From Paenibacillus methanolicus (GTDB lineage Bacteria; Bacillota; Bacilli; Paenibacillales; Paenibacillaceae), in NCBI RefSeq assembly GCF_008124765.1, contig NZ_VNHS01000016.1, positions 1 through 64,000 of the forward strand: a stretch of DNA of 64,000 nucleotides. The letters run 5' to 3'. This document shows positions 59,633-64,000 of this stretch, piece after piece; within the stretch, counting starts at the first letter, position 1; every line of letters starts with the position of its first letter. A model generated the notes under the pieces. That model was given only the letters and a program-made list of their open reading frames with translations. It did not search any database and was not told the origin of the DNA. The translations under genes were made by a program, and so were the position numbers.

Positions 59633-60385
59633 CTAATCCGCGTTCGGACCCGGATAGACAAACCGCATGCCATGAGGGAAATACCGGTTGAAATAGCTGT
59701 GCGTATGTACGCCTTCCGGATCCATTTCCAGGAGAACCTGCCCGCTTCCGCCTGGCATCTTCGGTTTGAGCATCTCGTAGACCTTTCTCGTATGGGGAAC
59801 CATGTCCCCCAGCAAGTTAGCGCGCCCTACGCCTTCCCGCTCGCCGACATACATGTACAGGCGGATATCGTTCTTGGCAAAGGCGTTGTTCTCCACGAAC
59901 GTCAACATATTCGGGTACCACAGGGAAGCCGACATTAAGATGAACCGGCCAAAATGGTCCGGCTTCCGAAACGCCGCATAGAACGAAATGAGTCCGCCAA
60001 AAGAGCCGCCGGCAATCCCGATTTGGGAGGGGTCCTCCGTGACCCGGTACCGTTCTCTCACGTAAGGCATCACCTGCTCCGTCACGAAGCTTAAGTACTT
60101 GTCGCCTTCGCCGCCCAAACATTCGCCCTCCTGCAGCGGTTCCGCCTCCCAAGGCGTATATTCCACATCCCGCCGGATCGGCTCGATCCCGACAAACACC
60201 ACCTCTTGCGTCACGCCACGAGCAAAATCCGCCTCTAACGCTTCTATCGAGCCCTCGAACAAATAGCGGCCATCCTGAACAATCACGGCCGGAAATCGCG
60301 CCGACTCGTCGTCCAGATAAGATGGGGGCGTATAGATCTGAATCGTTCTATTCTCGAACTGACATGTGCTGAGCTGGCCCCGCAT
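59633..60385 (-). CDS. Esterase-D/enterochelin-esterase-like alpha/beta hydrolase
   Basis: 250-aa cytoplasmic alpha/beta hydrolase (no signal peptide). Nucleophile elbow GGSFGG near residue 128 in GIAGGSFGGLISFYAA; the start IQIYTPPSYLDDESARFPAV is typical of the putative esterase family. The His near the C-terminus is in GVHTHSYF. It lies upstream of and in line with the LacI gene but 225 bp away. It could remove acyl groups from imported sugars; other ester substrates are possible. Confidence 0.83.
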   Translation of the reverse strand: MRGQLSTCQFENRTIQIYTPPSYLDDESARFPAVIVQDGRYLFEGSIEALEADFARGVTQEVVFVGIEPIRRDVEYTPWEAEPLQEGECLGGEGDKYLSFVTEQVMPYVRERYRVTEDPSQIGIAGGSFGGLISFYAAFRKPDHFGRFILMSASLWYPNMLTFVENNAFAKNDIRLYMYVGEREGVGRANLLGDMVPHTRKVYEMLKPKMPGGSGQVLLEMDPEGVHTHSYFNRYFPHGMRFVYPGPNAD

Positions 60386-60506
60386 GTGTTCATCTCCTTG
60401 TGCTTGTCCTCAATTCATGCAATCAGTATATCAAATCATAGTTGTGCGGCAGAGTAGCGGTGGGCGATCGGCAGCGAGGGTTGCAGGCCAAACAACGTGA
60501 TCAAAG

Positions 60507-60535
60507 AAAAAAACGGCCTTAAAGACCGTTTTTTT
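60507..60535. terminator. Strong bidirectional terminator after the chemoreceptor gene
   Basis: AAAAAAACGG and CCGTTTTTTT pair across a short loop. Confidence 0.8.
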
Positions 60536-60601
60536 AACCGTGATGGATTCAATTATACATCCGTCCACAGTTGCCGCCGAATGCCTCGCTTGCTATTCAT
60601 G

Positions 60602-62296
60602 TTAAACTTTAAACTTCGTCACGAGTGCTTCCAAGCTTCGAGAATCTTTGCCAAGCAAGTCCGTAAGCGAAGCAACCTCCTGGACTAAAGCGCTTTGCTT
60701 GGCCGTCATCTCGTTTACGGCTTTCACTCCCGTAAGCGATTCTTCGGCAATAGTGGCCATTTCGGAAACAGAGGCCGCGATTTCTTCGGAGCCTGCCGCC
60801 ATTTGTTCGCTAACAGCGGACACCTCCTGGACTTGCCAAGCCACTTGCTGAGTGGATTTCAGAATGTTTTCGAATGATTCTATGGCTTCTTCAATCTTCT
60901 TTTGCCCCGTCCCTACTTCACTCGTCACTTGCTGCATCGCCTGCTCGGTTTCTTGAGAGTCTTTCATAATATCTTGCAGCAATTCGAAGATTTGCCCTGC
61001 CGAAGCAGAGGAATGCTCCGCCAATGACCGGATCTCGCTGGCCACTACAGAGAAACCTCTTCCATGTTCGCCCGCTCTTGCCGCTTCAATGGACGCATTT
61101 AACGAAAGCAAATTCGTTTGATTCGAAATTTCCGTGATCGCGCTAACAATTTTCCCAATATGAGAAGAGCGTTCTTTCAAGTTGGATACGATTTCGACCG
61201 TGACACTTACTGAATCGCTAATTTGGGCCATCTGCTTGCCGACTTGCTGGATAAAGTTCACGCCGCTGGCCGCCTCTTTCTCCGTACCCTTTGCGATAGC
61301 GGCAAGATCTTCCGCGGATACGGCGATACGCTGCACGCCTACAGACATTTCATGGATGGCATGTGAAGCATCCAACGTGCCTTGCACGGAGGTTGTCGCC
61401 CCTTGCTCAATATGGACTCCCCGTCTCGTAATTTCCGCTGTCGCACTTGCCGTTTCTATCGTATTTTCGACCAATTTACTCGACGAGCTCAATACGCTAC
61501 GGGAAGCATTCCGGACATCGGTAATAATGGATTGCAGGGTCTCGAACATCGCATTCAAGGATTTCGAGATTTCGCCAATTTCATCCTTGCCCGCGTAGTC
61601 CAGTCGTCCGGTAAGATCGCCCCCGCTCTGCGCGATTTCGGCGATTTTGTCATTGACGAACTTAAGCGGTTTCAACTTAACGAAAATAATAATAAATATT
61701 GCAAAGACTGCTCCAAACGTAACGATAAGCAAAAGAATCGTTACCAACAGCATCAGGCTTGCTTTTTGCTGTGCGGTATCGGCTTCCTTCTCCGCTCTCG
61801 TATTCATCTTTTGTTGAAACTGCTCCAGCGGTTCCATAATGATTTTTTTATTCGCCTCATAATTGCTGTCAAACATCAGTTCCCGCGCTTTGGTGAAATC
61901 GTTGTCCGCCACGGCTTTCATTGCCGCATTTTCGATTTGGACAAGCGCATCCGAATTTTGTTTGGACGCTGCAATAAGATCCAGCTCTTCTTTAGGCGCG
62001 CCCAATGCGGTCAATCGCTCTACGACATGATCTCTCGTTTTGGTCTCGTTGACTTCTTTCCAATAGTTATCATAGCGGACTTTATCTCCGAACTGCACGA
62101 AAGCTCTTGCCTCGTTAGTCAAATAGTCCGAGGAGTTGGCTAAATCGATCCCTAATTGCTTGAATTCCGCTTGCATTTTAACTGTGCTGCGTTCCTGCGC
62201 TACGCTCTGTTGAAGGCTATAGACACTAACTCCGTTCAAGACGGTCAGAAAGATAAACACGCCACTCATCACTTTAAGCCAGGAAGAAATCTTCAT
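60602..62296 (-). CDS. Methyl-accepting chemotaxis protein
   Basis: 564-aa chemoreceptor: helix 1 at about 9-29, an extracytoplasmic four-helix-type ligand domain (about 30-185), helix 2 at about 187-212, HAMP to about 265, then a long coiled coil with the signalling hairpin EISNQTNLLSLNASIEAARA and GEHGRGFSVVASEIR. It controls CheA activity for taxis. Ribosome site GGGGTGGG precedes the ATG. Ligand unknown; carbohydrate is possible from the neighbourhood. Confidence 0.95.
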   Translation of the reverse strand: MKISSWLKVMSGVFIFLTVLNGVSVYSLQQSVAQERSTVKMQAEFKQLGIDLANSSDYLTNEARAFVQFGDKVRYDNYWKEVNETKTRDHVVERLTALGAPKEELDLIAASKQNSDALVQIENAAMKAVADNDFTKARELMFDSNYEANKKIIMEPLEQFQQKMNTRAEKEADTAQQKASLMLLVTILLLIVTFGAVFAIFIIIFVKLKPLKFVNDKIAEIAQSGGDLTGRLDYAGKDEIGEISKSLNAMFETLQSIITDVRNASRSVLSSSSKLVENTIETASATAEITRRGVHIEQGATTSVQGTLDASHAIHEMSVGVQRIAVSAEDLAAIAKGTEKEAASGVNFIQQVGKQMAQISDSVSVTVEIVSNLKERSSHIGKIVSAITEISNQTNLLSLNASIEAARAGEHGRGFSVVASEIRSLAEHSSASAGQIFELLQDIMKDSQETEQAMQQVTSEVGTGQKKIEEAIESFENILKSTQQVAWQVQEVSAVSEQMAAGSEEIAASVSEMATIAEESLTGVKAVNEMTAKQSALVQEVASLTDLLGKDSRSLEALVTKFKV

Positions 62297-62437
62297 TATA
62301 AGCCCACCCCTGTATGAAAAAGTCCTTATGAGACTTTATCGGCCGACTTTATTCGACAAGAGATAGGTCTTTATATCCTTTTATTAAGAGGCGGTTCAAA
62401 AAGCAATACGCTCGGCTTTTAGTTATTTGTACGAACC

Positions 62438-62465
62438 AAAAAAGCCAGCCTTATTCGACTGGCTC
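62438..62465 (-). terminator. Terminator of the topoisomerase gene
   Basis: On the minus strand AGCCAG pairs with CTGGCT across a 10-nt loop, followed by TTTTT. Confidence 0.65.
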
Positions 62466-62523
62466 TTAGGTTTGGCAAACCCTCCGGAGCATCACACAAC
62501 AACATGCCCGACTTACTCGCTAA

Positions 62524-64000
62524 TTACTTCTTCTCGTCCTTGCCCTCCAGCGCGGCCTTCAAGGCGTCGGCCAATCCACCGGTCAACGATACCTTATCGC
62601 TGAACTGCTCGACGAGCCGCTTCTGCTGATGCTTATTGATCCGCCCGCCGCCGGCTTTGTCCTCCAGCATCTCGATGACATTACACGGGCGGCACTGCGC
62701 GTATTTGCCCGCTTTGCCGGTGTGGATCTCCATCTTCTTATGACATCGCGGACAACGCTTGTTCGACAGCGCCGGCTCGGCCGCGCGGCGGTAACCGCAT
62801 TCGCGATCCTGACACACGAACGTCTTGCCGCGCTTGCCGTTGACCTCCATCATTCGCTTGCCGCATTCCGGGCAATGGGCATGAGACAGGTTGTGCGGTT
62901 TATATTCCTTCGCATCCTGCTTCACCTCGTTCACCCACGCCGCAGCCTGCTGCCGGATGCTTGCCATGAACTTCTTCGCATCGCCTTGCCCTTTCGCAAT
63001 GCGCTCCAGCTCCCGCTCCCACGCCGCGGTCAGCTCCGGACTGCGAAGCTCCTTCGAGGCCAGCTCGATGAGCTGCTTGCCTTTGCCGGTCGGCACCAGC
63101 CGATTGCCTTGACGATCGATCGTCTGCGAGGACAGCAGCTTCTCGATAATATCCGCGCGCGTGGCCGGGGTGCCCAGCCCGTATTTCTCCATCTTGGACA
63201 GCAATCCCGCTTCCGTGTAACGCGCAGGCGGTTGCGTCTTTCCTTCGCGGAACCGGTTTTGCTTCAAGGTTAGCGACTGTCCGGAAGCGAGCGCCGGCAG
63301 TAGCTGTCCGCCGCCGCCTGCCTCTCGCGCCGCTGCCCTACCTCCGTCCGCTGCCGCCTCGTCGCTGCCATCATCCTCGCCATCCGACCAATCGGCGTCC
63401 TGCACGCTGCCGTACGCTTCCTTCCAGCCGGCTTCCTTCAGGACGTTGCCTTTGGCGTAGAAGCGATCTTCGCCGATCCGGATGACCACGCCGGTCTCGT
63501 CATATCGGCAGGGCGGGCTGAACATCGCAAGGAACCGTCTGACGATCAATTCATGCAGTTTCCTCTCTTCCGGGCTAAGCGCAGACAGATTGACATATTG
63601 CTCCGTCGGAATAATCGCATGGTGATCGCTCACCTTGCCGTCGTCGACGATGCGCTTCGTGACCGCCAGCGGCGTCCGAAGCAGCTTGCGCGCAAGCGCC
63701 GCATAAGGCCCGACTGCAATGCTCTCCATTCGACCCTTCAGCGTCGGCACCATGTCGGAGGACAAATAACGCGAGTCCGTCCGCGGATACGTCACCAGCT
63801 TATGCTGTTCATACAGCCGCTGCAGCACGTTCGACGTCTGCTTCGCCGAGAAGCCAAGCCGCGTGTTCGCATCCCGCTGCAGCTCGGTCAGATCGTACGC
63901 CTGCGGATGAGGCTCGCTTCGCTCTACCGTCCGCAACCGCTCGACGACCGCCGGCTTACCCTTCGTACGGGCCACGACGGCTTCCGCCTCCGCCTGCGTC
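62524..64000 (-). CDS. topB: DNA topoisomerase III, partial (5' end beyond the window)
   Basis: The frame stays open to the right edge, so the N-terminal TOPRIM domain and start lie outside. Visible are the type IA core with the catalytic tyrosine in VTYPRTDSRYL, MEKYGLGTPATRADIIEKL, and C-terminal Cys-rich zinc-ribbon parts (CPECGKRMMEVNGKRG, CQDRECGYR, CPRCHKKMEIHTGK). It relaxes negatively supercoiled DNA and resolves intermediates. An insertion of acidic and Gly-rich residues (about 63300-63420) sits in the core and is less conserved. Confidence 0.93.
   Translation of the reverse strand, partial: TQAEAEAVVARTKGKPAVVERLRTVERSEPHPQAYDLTELQRDANTRLGFSAKQTSNVLQRLYEQHKLVTYPRTDSRYLSSDMVPTLKGRMESIAVGPYAALARKLLRTPLAVTKRIVDDGKVSDHHAIIPTEQYVNLSALSPEERKLHELIVRRFLAMFSPPCRYDETGVVIRIGEDRFYAKGNVLKEAGWKEAYGSVQDADWSDGEDDGSDEAAADGGRAAAREAGGGGQLLPALASGQSLTLKQNRFREGKTQPPARYTEAGLLSKMEKYGLGTPATRADIIEKLLSSQTIDRQGNRLVPTGKGKQLIELASKELRSPELTAAWERELERIAKGQGDAKKFMASIRQQAAAWVNEVKQDAKEYKPHNLSHAHCPECGKRMMEVNGKRGKTFVCQDRECGYRRAAEPALSNKRCPRCHKKMEIHTGKAGKYAQCRPCNVIEMLEDKAGGGRINKHQQKRLVEQFSDKVSLTGGLADALKAALEGKDEKK

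Overview
The window reads as a chromosomal segment of a Gram-positive, spore-former-type Bacillota, most likely Paenibacillaceae (Paenibacillus or Cohnella). The grounds are strong AGGAGG ribosome sites, S-layer homology repeats, copper-amine-oxidase N-terminal domains, a YesM/YesN two-component pair with a sugar-binding protein, a CcpA-type cre site, and a paeninodin-like lasso peptide tool set. No rRNA, tRNA, CRISPR array, transposase or phage gene was recognised. The first 18 kb is visibly more AT-rich than the rest.

Region 1 (207-17355, all minus strand) is one exopolysaccharide operon. In transcription order it encodes a polyprenyl-phosphate sugar transferase, an HlyD-like lipoprotein adaptor, a YveK/Wzz-type chain-length protein, a CpsD-type kinase, a Wzy-like polymerase, GT2, pyruvyl transferase, Wzx flippase, a nitroreductase-like protein, GT14, GT4, a WecG/TagA transferase, VanZ, and a secreted GH5-like hydrolase.

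Region 2 (17646-31240) is the most interesting part: a composite RiPP locus. It has a lasso-type precursor (A1), a PqqD-like recognition protein, galU, an ABC exporter, an HPr-kinase-like kinase, a lasso cyclase (asparagine-synthetase type lacking the catalytic Cys) and a B2 transglutaminase-type peptidase. Divergent from these lies a second set: another kinase, another PqqD protein, another ABC exporter, a Gly/Asn-rich precursor-like peptide (A2) with no Asp or Glu in its tail, a nucleotidyltransferase and two GT2 enzymes. Both precursor-like peptides carry an aromatic-x-K-P-x-V leader motif, and both are followed at once by a terminator-like hairpin. Only one cyclase and one peptidase are present, so the two halves either share them or make different products.

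Region 3 (31433-36706) is housekeeping and stress: a VOC protein, a LuxR remnant, two oxidoreductases divergent from an HxlR regulator with a three-box operator array, a PAP2 phosphatase, DUF1801, YdjO, a cold-shock protein with a structured leader, and a small excisionase-like protein.

Region 4 (36909-60385) looks like a carbohydrate-utilisation locus: a YesN/YesM pair with a solute-binding protein, a very large S-layer-anchored DUF4832 protein (split by an apparent single-base frameshift), an ABC sugar importer, GH31, a Gfo/Idh oxidoreductase, a second secreted DUF4832 protein, a LacI regulator and an esterase. A shared TTGCGCAA-type palindrome links LacI to the importer, GH31 and DUF4832 promoters. 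The substrate cannot be named from sequence. A chemoreceptor and a partial topoisomerase III close the window.
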